Source: Pseudomonadota bacterium (GTDB lineage Bacteria; Pseudomonadota; Alphaproteobacteria; Rhizobiales; Xanthobacteraceae). Taken from it: a stretch of DNA of 41,976 bases. The notes under the pieces were generated by a model. The model was not told the DNA's origin. It worked only from the letters and a program-made list of their open reading frames with translations, and searched no databases. The translations under genes and the position numbers were made by a program. Each line of letters opens with the position of its first letter. Position 1 is the stretch's first letter. The stretch lies in assembly GCA_018242205.1 (NCBI GenBank), contig JAFECJ010000038.1:1-41976 (forward strand), given 5' to 3'. This document shows, in pieces, positions 33,317 to 40,977 of the stretch.

Positions 33317-34042
33317 TCAGACCGTCAGATAAGTCCGCTGGACATCGACGTTGCCGGCCAATTCCGCCATCGTGCCCTGCCAGTGGATTCCGCCTTTCTC
33401 CAGCACATAGACCCGGTCCGACACCAGCCGTGCGAAGTGGATGTTCTGCTCGGACAGCAGAATCGACAGCCCCTCTTTCTTAAGTTCGACGATGGTGTTG
33501 GCCATCTGCTCGACGATCAGCGGTGCCACACCTTCAGACGGCTCGTCGAGCAGCACCAGCAACGGATTACCCATCAGCGTGCGGGCGACGGTCAGCATCT
33601 GCTGCTCGCCGCCGCTCATGCGGCCGCCGGGCCGGTTCGGCATCTCGCCGAGATTCGGGAACAGCGCGAACAGCCGCTCCGGCGTCCAGACCGGCGCCGG
33701 AGCGCCATCGGCAAATTGGCGCGGCGGCTGCCGGCCGATGTCGAGATTTTCCAGCACTGTCAGTTCGGAAAAGATCCGGCGATCCTCCGGCGTGAAGCCG
33801 AGACCCAGGCGCGCGATCTCGAACGGCCGCAGACCTGCAATGTCGGCGCCATTGAACCGCAGCGCGCCGCGCCGCGTCACCAGCCCCATCAGCGCCTTCA
33901 TGGTCGTGGTCTTGCCGGCGCCGTTGCGGCCCATCAGCGCCACCACCTCGCCGCGGCCGACATTGAAAGAAACGTCGTGCAGAATCTGCGCGGCGCCGTA
34001 CCAGGCCTTCAGCCCTTCGACCGACAGCATCGTCCCAGTCAT
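33317..34042 (-). CDS. HAAT-family ABC transporter ATP-binding protein LivF (system 2)
   Basis: A 241-residue ATPase. It has Walker A GRNGAGKTT (about 38-46), Q-loop region GLGFTPEDRRIFSELTV, signature MSGGEQQM, Walker B LLVLLDEPSEG and the LivF-type SEQN. The FTPEDR motif, instead of the commoner VPEGR, is a variant seen in some LivF proteins. The start overlaps the livG stop by ATGA. It is the last transporter gene of a leftward operon and is followed by marR. Confidence 0.9.
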   Translation of the reverse strand: MTGTMLSVEGLKAWYGAAQILHDVSFNVGRGEVVALMGRNGAGKTTTMKALMGLVTRRGALRFNGADIAGLRPFEIARLGLGFTPEDRRIFSELTVLENLDIGRQPPRQFADGAPAPVWTPERLFALFPNLGEMPNRPGGRMSGGEQQMLTVARTLMGNPLLVLLDEPSEGVAPLIVEQMANTIVELKKEGLSILLSEQNIHFARLVSDRVYVLEKGGIHWQGTMAELAGNVDVQRTYLTV

Positions 34043-34803
34043 GGCGAGGCCTCCTGGAAGGTCTTGCCGGTGCCGAAATAGACCTCCTGCACCTTGGCAT
34101 TATCCCGGATCGCGGCGGCATCGCCGTCGGCGATCAGCCGGCCGCGCGCCAGAACGATGATGCGGTCGGCGTAGGAGAAAACGACGTCCATCGAGTGCTC
34201 GGTGAACAGCACCGAGATGCCGCGCTCGACCACCAGATCCTTGACCAGCTTGATCAGGTCGTTGCGCTCGCGCGGCGCCATGCCGGCGGTCGGCTCGTCC
34301 ATCAGCAAGAGCTGCGGATCGTTGGCCAGCGCAATGGCGAGTTCGATGCGCTTGACGTCGCCGTAAGCCAACTCGCGGCTCGGCCGGTCGGCGGCGTCCG
34401 CCATGCCGACTTGCGCCAGCAGTTCGAGGGCACGACCGCGATAGAGCGAGCCCGCCGGCCGCCACAGGTTGAGAATGCGGCCCGCGTGCGAAATCAGCGC
34501 CATCTGCACGTTCTCGACCACGGTCATCGAGCCGAAGGTCGCCGCGACCTGGAAGGTACGGCCGACGCCGAGCCGCCAGATGTCGCGCGGCTTCATCCTT
34601 GCGGTGCTCTTGCCGCCGATCAGAATGTCGCCGGCGTCGGGCGCTAGCTGGCCGTTGATCATGTTGAAAGTGGTCGATTTGCCGGCGCCGTTCGGACCGA
34701 TCAGCGCCAGGAACTCGCCCTTACCGATCTCGAACGACACGTTGTCGACGGCACGGACGCCGCCGAAAGCCTTGCCCAGCGATTGGACCGAGAGCACGCT
34801 CAT
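34039..34803 (-). CDS. HAAT-family ABC transporter ATP-binding protein LivG (system 2)
   Basis: A 254-residue ATPase with Walker A GPNGAGKST, Q-loop VGRTFQVAATFGSMTV, signature LAYGDVKRIELAIALA (usually LSYGEQR), Walker B QLLLMDEPTAGMAP and H-loop FTEHSMDVVF. The start ATG (34803) overlaps the fused permease stop by ATGA; the frame runs further upstream only as a shadow inside that gene. The signature keeps the central Gly but changes Ser to Ala and Gln to Val. Confidence 0.9.
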   Translation of the reverse strand: MSVLSVQSLGKAFGGVRAVDNVSFEIGKGEFLALIGPNGAGKSTTFNMINGQLAPDAGDILIGGKSTARMKPRDIWRLGVGRTFQVAATFGSMTVVENVQMALISHAGRILNLWRPAGSLYRGRALELLAQVGMADAADRPSRELAYGDVKRIELAIALANDPQLLLMDEPTAGMAPRERNDLIKLVKDLVVERGISVLFTEHSMDVVFSYADRIIVLARGRLIADGDAAAIRDNAKVQEVYFGTGKTFQEASP

Positions 34804-36698
34804 GCGGCGCCTCCCGGTTTGCGGCCCAGCTTGCGCGCCAGCGACGACAAGGCGCCGGCAATGCCCTGCGGGAAGGCGAGCACGAGGACGAGGATGATGA
34901 GGCCGAGCAACGCGCGCCAGTATTCGGTCTGCCGCATCACCGTATCCTGCAGCGTGGCATATACCGAAGCGCCGACAATCGGCCCGACCAGGGTCTGGAT
35001 GCCGCCAAGCAGCACCATCACAAGACCGTCGATCGAACGGCCGACGCTGATCGCCTCGGGCGAGATCGAGCCCTTGGCGAAGGCAAACAGGCCGCCGGCA
35101 ATGCCGCAGACGCATCCGGCGATGGCGAAGCCGAGCCAGTGAATGCGCTTCACGTCAATGCCGATAGCTTCGGCGCGCAGGGCCGAATCCCGCCCGGCGC
35201 GCATGGCGTAGCCGAACGGCGCGAACAGGAAACGGCGCAGCAGCAAGACCGAGATTACGGCCAGCGCCAGCGCCAGCAGATAGTAGACCCAGGATTTGTC
35301 GAACGGCGGCGACGGCCAGACGCCGATGACGCCGTTGGAGCCGCCGGTGAAGCTTTCCCACTGGAACACCAAGGCCCAGACGATCTGTGCGAAGGCGAGC
35401 GTCAACATCGCGAGATAAACGCCGGACAGGCGCACCGCGAACCAGCCGAACAGCAACGCGCCGAGCAGCGCGATGATCGGCGCCGCCAGCAAAGCCGCCA
35501 GCATGGGGAAGCCGGCGAGCTGCACCAGCAGCGCCGCGCCATAGGCGCCGAGCCCGAAGTAAGCGGCATGACCGAATGAATGCATGCCGCCCGGCCCCAT
35601 GATGAAATGCAGCGAGGTGGCGAAGATCACCGCGATGAGGACGTCGATGGCGAGGATCATCAGATAGGGCGAGGTCTGGGCCAGAAGCGGCAGCGCCAGC
35701 AGCAGGATGAAGACGGCAGCGCCGAGCCCCTTCAGCATCGGCGTCGCCGGCCGGATCGGATCCTCCGGTTCGGCCACCGAACGCACCATGCCCTGCGGCT
35801 TACCGAGCAGACCGTAGGGCCGCGTAACCAGAACGATCGCCATGACGATGAATTCGGCGACCAACGTGAATTTGGAGAAGTTCACCGACATGAAGCCGAG
35901 ATCGACAACGCCGATGGCGATGCACAGCGCCTTGACCTCGGCGATGATGATAGCGGCGAGATAGGCGCCGGTGATCGAGCCCATGCCGCCGACCACGACG
36001 ACGACGAAGGCGTCACCGATGGCGATCAGATCGGTCGCGAGATTCGCCGGCTCGCGCGCCACCTGCAGCGCGCCGCCGAGCCCGGCGAGCAAGGCGCCGA
36101 GCGCGAAGACCGAAGTGAACAGCACCGCCTGATTAACCCCGAGGGCGCCGACCATTTCGCGGTCCTGCGTGGCGGCGCGGATCAGCCGGCCGAAGCGCGT
36201 CTTCGCCAACGCGAAGTGCAGCACGATCAGCACCGCGGGCGCGACGAAGATCAGGAACAGGTCGTAGCTCGGCAACCGGCGGCCGAAGATCTCGACGGCG
36301 CCGGCAAGCCCCGGCGCGCGCGGCCCCAGCAGGTCTTCCGGTCCCCACAGCCACAAGGTGGCATCATTGATGACCAGCACCAGCGCGAAGGTCGCCAGCA
36401 ACTGGAACAGTTCCGGCGCGCGATAGATCCGACGAAGAAGCACGATCTCGATCAGGGCGCCGATGACGCCGACGATGATCGCGGTAAGAACGATGCCGCC
36501 CCAGAAACCGAACGCGCCGCCGATCTTGGTCGCCAGCGAATAGGCGATGTAGGTCCCGAGCATATAGAGGGACCCGTGCGCGATATTGACGATGCGGGTG
36601 ACGCCGAAGATCAGCGACAGGCCGGCGGCGATGAAGAACAGGCCGGAGGCGCTGGAAAGGCCGTTGAGAGCCTGAAAAAGGAGCGCGTTGAGGGTCAT
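34800..36698 (-). CDS. Fused LivH-LivM permease of HAAT-family ABC transporter (system 2)
   Basis: A 632-residue polytopic protein in which LivH and LivM are joined in one chain. Residues about 1-290 are LivH-like (LFQALNGLSSASGLFFIAAGLSLIFGVTRIVNIAHGSLYMLGTY; coupling region GRLIRAATQDREMVGALGVN). Residues about 315-630 are LivM-like (FIMGPGGMHSFGHAAYFGLGAYGAAL; coupling region GRDSALRAEAIGIDVKRIHWL). System 1 in the same window has the two as separate genes. The ATG at 36698, before the first membrane segment, is preferred over a TTG-type start further up inside a palindromic repeat. No frameshift is needed; the frame is continuous. Confidence 0.92.
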   Translation of the reverse strand: MTLNALLFQALNGLSSASGLFFIAAGLSLIFGVTRIVNIAHGSLYMLGTYIAYSLATKIGGAFGFWGGIVLTAIIVGVIGALIEIVLLRRIYRAPELFQLLATFALVLVINDATLWLWGPEDLLGPRAPGLAGAVEIFGRRLPSYDLFLIFVAPAVLIVLHFALAKTRFGRLIRAATQDREMVGALGVNQAVLFTSVFALGALLAGLGGALQVAREPANLATDLIAIGDAFVVVVVGGMGSITGAYLAAIIIAEVKALCIAIGVVDLGFMSVNFSKFTLVAEFIVMAIVLVTRPYGLLGKPQGMVRSVAEPEDPIRPATPMLKGLGAAVFILLLALPLLAQTSPYLMILAIDVLIAVIFATSLHFIMGPGGMHSFGHAAYFGLGAYGAALLVQLAGFPMLAALLAAPIIALLGALLFGWFAVRLSGVYLAMLTLAFAQIVWALVFQWESFTGGSNGVIGVWPSPPFDKSWVYYLLALALAVISVLLLRRFLFAPFGYAMRAGRDSALRAEAIGIDVKRIHWLGFAIAGCVCGIAGGLFAFAKGSISPEAISVGRSIDGLVMVLLGGIQTLVGPIVGASVYATLQDTVMRQTEYWRALLGLIILVLVLAFPQGIAGALSSLARKLGRKPGGAA

Positions 36699-36702
36699 GG
36701 CT

Positions 36703-36849
36703 TTGTCCCCTCTCCCCGCTTGCGGGGAGAGGGTGCCGAGTGCGCGGAGCAAACGAGGCGGGTGAGGGGCCGGTTCATTGTTTCAGGAGCCCCTCACCCG
36801 GCTCGCTTCGCTCGCCACCCTCTCCCCGTAAGGACGGGGAGAGGGACAA
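36703..36849. repeat. Dispersed palindromic repeat, second copy
   Basis: A long inverted repeat of the family seen at 1-140. Outer arms TTGTCCCCTCTCCCCG and CGGGGAGAGGGACAA enclose GTGAGGGG / CCCCTCACCCGGCTCGC, and each arm holds its own small hairpin (CTCCCCGCTTGCGGGGAG; CTCCCCGTAAGGACGGGGAG). It occupies the 173-base gap between the binding protein and the fused permease, where it may reduce read-through or protect the binding-protein mRNA end. Confidence 0.85.
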
Positions 36850-36871
36850 GACGAGGCACCGCATCAGAACG

Positions 36872-38083
36872 TTAGTTCGCGCCGGCCGGGCGCAGCTTGG
36901 CGACTTCGGCGTCGCTCGGCAGCACGGACGCGCCGTCGACATATTTGAAGTCTTCCATCGTGCCCTTGCCCTTCTCGAGCGCGATCTTGCCGACAAAAGC
37001 ACCCATCGTCGCCTGATGATCGCTGGCGCGATACTGGAACGGACCGAACGGGCTCTGCACGTAGAGACCCTTGAAGGCGTCGACCAGCGAGTCGGCCGAC
37101 AGGTCCTTGGCCTTGGCGAGACCGGCGGCGATCGACTTGATGGTGGTGTAGCCGACGATCGAGCCGAGGCGCGGATAGTCGTTGAACTTCTTCTGGTAGG
37201 CCGTGAGGAAGGCGACGTGCTCCGGCGTCTTGATCTTGTCCCAGGGATAGCCGGTGACGATCCAGCCGACCGGCGCTTCGGCGCCGAGCGGATCGAGATA
37301 TTCCGGCTCGCCGGACAACAGGCTCACGACGGTGCGGTTCTTGAACACGCCGCGGGTGTTGCCCTCGCGGACGAACTTGGCGAGATCGCCGCCGAACAGC
37401 ACGTTGAAGATGGCGTCCGGCTTGGCATCGTCGATCGCCTGCGCCACGGCGCCGGCATCGACCTTGCCGAGCGGCGGCGCCTGCTCGGTGACGAATTCGA
37501 CATCCGGCTGCGCCTTCTTCAGCAGCGTCTTGAACGCCTCGGCCGCCGCCTGGCCGTATTCGAAGTTCGGATAGACCAGAGCCCAGCGTTTGGCGTGCGC
37601 GGCGATCGCCGCCGGCATCAGCATCGCCGTCTGCATGTAGGTCGAGGCGCGCAGACGGAACGTGTATTTGTTGCCGTTCTGCCAGGTGATCTTGTCGGTC
37701 AGCGGCTCGGCGGCAAGGAAGAACACCTTCTTCTGGCCGGCGAAGTTGGTCACCGCCAGACCGATATGCGACAGGAAGGTGCCGGCGATCATCGACACGC
37801 CTTCGCGCGTCACCAGTTCCTCGGCGACGCGCACGGCCTCGCCGGGATTGCCACCGTCGTCGCGGCTGATGAGCTCGAGCTTCTTGCCCTTGACGCCGCC
37901 CTTGCTGTTGATCTCGTCGAGCGCCAGCTCCATGCCCTTCTTGTAGGGATCGAGGAAGGCCGGCTGCGACTTGTAACTGTTCAGTTCACCGATCTTGATG
38001 GTGTCCTGGGCGGCGGCCGGGACGCTCAGTCCGGCCGCGAGGACAAAGGCGAGCGAGTAAAGATAAGCCTGGGCTCTCATCAT
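36872..38083 (-). CDS. HAAT-family ABC transporter substrate-binding protein (system 2)
   Basis: A 403-residue periplasmic binding protein (Peripla_BP_6 type). Tandem ATGs (38083, 38080) follow GGAGTCAT; a signal peptide ends PAAAQ. The mature protein reads IKIGELNSYKSQPAFLDPYKKGMELALDEINSKGGVKGKKLELISRDDGGNPGEAVRVAEELV, then MIAGTFLSHIGLAV and KRWALVYPNFEYGQ, the usual two-lobe layout. The frame extends to 38197, but that would begin inside the promoter. Ligand unknown; it differs strongly from the system 1 binding protein, so the two importers probably bring in different compounds. Confidence 0.92.
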   Translation of the reverse strand: MMRAQAYLYSLAFVLAAGLSVPAAAQDTIKIGELNSYKSQPAFLDPYKKGMELALDEINSKGGVKGKKLELISRDDGGNPGEAVRVAEELVTREGVSMIAGTFLSHIGLAVTNFAGQKKVFFLAAEPLTDKITWQNGNKYTFRLRASTYMQTAMLMPAAIAAHAKRWALVYPNFEYGQAAAEAFKTLLKKAQPDVEFVTEQAPPLGKVDAGAVAQAIDDAKPDAIFNVLFGGDLAKFVREGNTRGVFKNRTVVSLLSGEPEYLDPLGAEAPVGWIVTGYPWDKIKTPEHVAFLTAYQKKFNDYPRLGSIVGYTTIKSIAAGLAKAKDLSADSLVDAFKGLYVQSPFGPFQYRASDHQATMGAFVGKIALEKGKGTMEDFKYVDGASVLPSDAEVAKLRPAGAN

Positions 38084-38146
38084 ATGACTCCATGCGTTAC
38101 GGCGCGCAGGATACAACGCCGCCTGTTCGACTTTGACTTCCCTAGC

Positions 38147-38197
38147 CGGACGGATTTGTGTGTAACAAATAGTCCGACCGCCTTTCCACCCTGTCAA
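38147..38197 (-). promoter_or_regulatory. Promoter of transporter system 2 with overlapping operator
   Basis: On the minus strand a consensus -35 TTGACA (38192-38197) is followed at 17 bases by GACTAT (38169-38174) as a weak -10. The inverted repeat ATTTGT-N5-ACAAAT (38154-38170), extended by CGGAC and GTCCG arms to 38147-38176, covers the -10 and start region. This is the usual geometry for repression, with the local MarR as an obvious candidate binder. Confidence 0.55.
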
Positions 38198-38243
38198 GCA
38201 AACGTCCCGGCATCAGCTCGCCTCGATCCTCGATCGACCGCTT

Positions 38244-39062
38244 TTATCCCCTCGGTCGATCGCGGAAGCGGTCCATCAGCGGCTTGTCCTGGCCGCCATC
38301 GATTTCGATCATCGTGCCATTGACCATATGCATGGTCGGCGATGCCAGCATGACGACAAGATTGGCGACCTCCTCAACCTCGGCGATACGGCCGAGCGGG
38401 ATCGAGGCCGGGGCCAGCTTGTCGGCTTCTTCACGCGGAATCTTCATGTCGCGCGCCATGGCGTCGACCAGGCCGGCCCAGCGCTCGGTGCGCACCGGGC
38501 CCGGATTGACGGCGACGAACGAGATGTTCTCCTTGCCGTACTGACCGGCCAGCGACAGCGTCAGGTTCTGACCGGCGGCATTGGCCGCGCCGGGGCAGAT
38601 TTCCCAGTACGACGGCTTGACGCCGTCGTTGCCGATGAGATTGACGACGCGGCCGCCACCCTGGGCGCGCATGATCGGCAGCACGTAGCGCAGGCAGCGC
38701 ACATAGCCCATGAACTTGAGCTGCAGGCCCTTTTCCCAGTCATCTTCCGTGAGATGCTCGATGACGCCGCCCGCCGCCGAGCCGGCATTGTTGACCATGA
38801 TGTCGACGCGGCCGAGCGCCTTGTGGCCCTGCTCGACGAAATTCTTGGCTTCGGCATCGGAGCGCAGGTCGGCCGTGATCGGCACGATCTTGCGGCCGGT
38901 CGCCTTGGCGATCTCGTCAGCCGCCGCCTTGAGCGGCTCCATGCGGCGCGCGCAGATCGCGACATCGACGCCTTCCTTGGCCAGCGCCAGCGCGATGCCC
39001 TTGCCGATGCCTTCCGATCCGCCGGTCACCAGCGCGGTCTTGCCACTGAGTTTCAGGTCCAT
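38244..39062 (-). CDS. SDR-family oxidoreductase with altered active site
   Basis: A 272-residue short-chain dehydrogenase/reductase fold. The cofactor loop is TGGSEGIG (13-20), ARR (38-40) suggests NADP preference, and NNAG is at 91-94. The usual catalytic Ser and Tyr-x-x-x-Lys are not intact: the aligned block reads IGNDGVKPSYWEICPGAANAAG, with Pro157 where Tyr and Asn161 where Lys are expected. An SDR subgroup with GGAANAA in this place exists and is of uncertain activity. The C-terminus (GTMIEIDGGQDK) is normal. A good GGAGAAG ribosome site precedes the ATG. It sits between the hydrolase and the transporter genes, all leftward. Confidence 0.87.
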   Translation of the reverse strand: MDLKLSGKTALVTGGSEGIGKGIALALAKEGVDVAICARRMEPLKAAADEIAKATGRKIVPITADLRSDAEAKNFVEQGHKALGRVDIMVNNAGSAAGGVIEHLTEDDWEKGLQLKFMGYVRCLRYVLPIMRAQGGGRVVNLIGNDGVKPSYWEICPGAANAAGQNLTLSLAGQYGKENISFVAVNPGPVRTERWAGLVDAMARDMKIPREEADKLAPASIPLGRIAEVEEVANLVVMLASPTMHMVNGTMIEIDGGQDKPLMDRFRDRPRG

Positions 39063-39090
39063 CGTGCTTCTCCGTTGCGATCCAATTAAG

Positions 39091-39102
39091 CGAAACGTTT
39101 CG
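39091..39102. promoter_or_regulatory. Palindrome upstream of the SDR gene
   Basis: CGAAACGTTTCG is a perfect 12-base palindrome in the 42-base gap between the hydrolase stop and the SDR start. Its centre AAACGTTT resembles LacI-family operators. No LacI-type gene is in the window. Confidence 0.4.
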
Positions 39103-39104
39103 AT

Positions 39105-39962
39105 TTAAAGGCCGCGATGCGCCATCCAGCGACCGGCCTCGGCATTGGCGATGAGATCGGCGAGCGCCGCGTTGAACGCCGCCGGCTCCTCGCTGGTAAT
39201 GGTGTGGCCCGAGCGCGGAATGACGACGAGCCCTGCCGTCGGCACCGTGCGCTTGAGGAAGACGCTGGCTTCGAGGCACCAGTCGTCCTCGTCGCCGACC
39301 AGTACCAGCAGCGGCGGAGTGAATTTCTTGAGCTGATCCTGGATGTGCCAGAGCGTCGGCCGCTTGGCCTGCACTTCGCGCATGGTCAGCGCGTGGCCGA
39401 CCGGCGAGTGCTCGGCCAGCATCTTGGCGAACTCGGCAAAGCCGCGCGGGTCCTTGTGCTTGTGGGTCTGGCGCGTCGCGCCATCGGCGTAGCGCGCCGC
39501 CGCGGTCGCAAAATCGACGGTCTCGAACATCTTCGCGGTTTCGCGCGAGGCTTCGCGGCCCTGCTCGACGATCGTCTCGTCCGGGCTCGAGCCGTAGCCG
39601 CAGCCGGCCGCCGTGACGCTGACGCAGCGCTGCGGATATTTGACGCCGACCAGCAGCGCGGTCAGCGCGCCCATCGAATGGCCGACGACATGGGCCTTGT
39701 CGATCTTGAGCGCATCCATCACCGCGATGACGTCGTCGACGGCGATGTCCTGGCCGTACTTCTTGGGATCGGTCGGCACGTCGGACGGCGGATAGCCGCG
39801 CTGCGAATAGGTGACGCAGCGATGCGAGCGCGCGAAGAACCGCATCTGCGGCTCCCAGGTCCGATAATCGCCGGCATATTCGTGGACGAAGACGACGGGC
39901 GTGCCCTGCCCCGCCTCCTCGACATAAAGCCTGATGCCATCGCGTGTCGTGATCTGCGACAT
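39105..39962 (-). CDS. Alpha/beta-fold hydrolase
   Basis: A 285-residue alpha/beta hydrolase. The nucleophile elbow is GHSMG with Ser96. The acid lies in GDEDDW (about 224-227), and the His is His253 in RSGHTITSEEP. VHEYAGDYRTWEPQM (about 26-40) supplies the oxyanion region, where His-Glu replaces the commoner His-Gly. Such enzymes in catabolic clusters hydrolyse C-C ring-cleavage products, lactones or esters. It is leftward, 42 bases before the SDR gene, with GAGGG five bases ahead of the ATG and a recognisable promoter upstream. Confidence 0.88.
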   Translation of the reverse strand: MSQITTRDGIRLYVEEAGQGTPVVFVHEYAGDYRTWEPQMRFFARSHRCVTYSQRGYPPSDVPTDPKKYGQDIAVDDVIAVMDALKIDKAHVVGHSMGALTALLVGVKYPQRCVSVTAAGCGYGSSPDETIVEQGREASRETAKMFETVDFATAAARYADGATRQTHKHKDPRGFAEFAKMLAEHSPVGHALTMREVQAKRPTLWHIQDQLKKFTPPLLVLVGDEDDWCLEASVFLKRTVPTAGLVVIPRSGHTITSEEPAAFNAALADLIANAEAGRWMAHRGL

Positions 39963-39986
39963 GAGCCCTCACCGTGCCTCGGCAAA

Positions 39987-40016
39987 ATTATATGCACGCA
40001 AACGAATTTCCGGCAA
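39987..40016 (-). promoter_or_regulatory. Promoter of the hydrolase gene
   Basis: On the minus strand a perfect -10 TATAAT (39987-39992) has TTGCCG (40011-40016) 18 bases upstream as -35. The predicted start lies near 39980, about 18 bases before the ATG. The segment 39984-40003 resembles 40952-40971 before the cyclase gene at 15 of 20 bases. Confidence 0.5.
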
Positions 40017-40085
40017 GCCGGATTCGACGCGTCGCTTCGGCCGAATGTTGGGCAGGCGCCGCCTTATTGCAGTGCAGAAGGCGAC

Positions 40086-40937
40086 TCAGCGTCTGGGAAT
40101 AATCGCCTTGGCCGCGTTGCCGATGGCCTCGACCGACATGTCGGCGTCCTCGAAGCAGACGATGCGGCACGGGCAGCTTTCCAGCCCCTCATAGCGCCAC
40201 GGGAAGGCGCCGATGACGCAGCGCTTGTTAAGCATCAATTCGATGTCGCCGCCGATGTTCTCGGCATGCAGCAGGCCTTCCTGGAACGCCCAGGTGTGGA
40301 ACGGAAACACGTTCTCGCGCACCAGACGGCCGGAGCGCTTGTGCGTGAATTCGAAGGTGCCGAAGAATTCGGCCGGCGTCTTGCCATGCTTTTTGGTGAA
40401 CTCGTCGGCGATGTCGGGGCGCATGAAGCGGATCGAGGTGTTCATGGCGTGGTCGCAGGAGCCGGTGTCCATGCCCCACCACTTGATCTTCTTCTTCAGC
40501 ATCCATTTGAGCGTGTCGAGGTTCGGCCCCGGATGATAGCAGAAGTACTTCACCAGATCCTGCTGCGGCTGGCCTTCGTAGTGCCGGTGCCAGCCGGTGT
40601 GCAGGATGAGGATGTCGCCTTCGCGGATATCGGCGCCGGAGGATTCGATGATCTCCGGCGTGATCACCGCCCAGTCATGCATGTGCTTGGAGATGTCGAC
40701 GACGACACCGCGGTTCATCAGATAGTCGAGCGGCAGATGCGCCATGTCGCCGTTCGGATCGTCGGTCGCGTGCATGGCGCCGTCGAAATGCGTGCCGACA
40801 TGCAGCGCGGTGTCGATGCGCTGCGCGACGATGCGGACCGTCTGCAAATTCTGCGCGTAATACATCTTGTTGCCGGCATAGCCGACCCAGCCCGGCGTAT
40901 GCACGTTCATGACATGGGAGAGGTCGACGATTTTCAT
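40086..40937 (-). CDS. Cyclase family protein (KynB-like metal-dependent hydrolase)
   Basis: A 283-residue protein of the cyclase/kynurenine formamidase (PF04199) family. The metal-binding motif is HVGTHFDGAMH, with His46, His50, Asp52 and His56; Ala54 stands where Pro is usual (HxGTHxDxPxH). The second half supplies the further His and Glu (TGWHRHYEG, GMDTGSCDHAMN, ENVFPFH). Members hydrolyse amides, formamides or cyclic compounds, for example N-formylkynurenine or isatin. Here it heads the leftward hydrolase, SDR and transporter series. Start at the only ATG before LSHVMNVHTPGW; the 40-base gap to the TauE gene holds an AT-rich motif shared with the hydrolase promoter. Confidence 0.88.
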   Translation of the reverse strand: MKIVDLSHVMNVHTPGWVGYAGNKMYYAQNLQTVRIVAQRIDTALHVGTHFDGAMHATDDPNGDMAHLPLDYLMNRGVVVDISKHMHDWAVITPEIIESSGADIREGDILILHTGWHRHYEGQPQQDLVKYFCYHPGPNLDTLKWMLKKKIKWWGMDTGSCDHAMNTSIRFMRPDIADEFTKKHGKTPAEFFGTFEFTHKRSGRLVRENVFPFHTWAFQEGLLHAENIGGDIELMLNKRCVIGAFPWRYEGLESCPCRIVCFEDADMSVEAIGNAAKAIIPRR

Positions 40938-40951
40938 GACCAGGTTCCGCG

Positions 40952-40974
40952 AAAATTATTTGCGTACGAACAGT
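40952..40974 (-). promoter_or_regulatory. AT-rich site before the cyclase gene
   Basis: AAAATTATTTGCGTACGAAC matches the hydrolase promoter site AAAATTATATGCACGCAAAC at 15 of 20 positions. On the minus strand it includes AATAAT, a fair -10, but no good -35 is placed for it. CGTACG at its centre is palindromic, as in many MarR-type sites. Confidence 0.35.
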
Positions 40975-40977
40975 ACA

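Noticed and set aside
34039..35115. Longer start for livG of system 2
   Set aside because: The upstream extension lies entirely inside the fused permease gene in another frame. The ATG at 34803 overlaps the permease stop and begins the normal LivG sequence.
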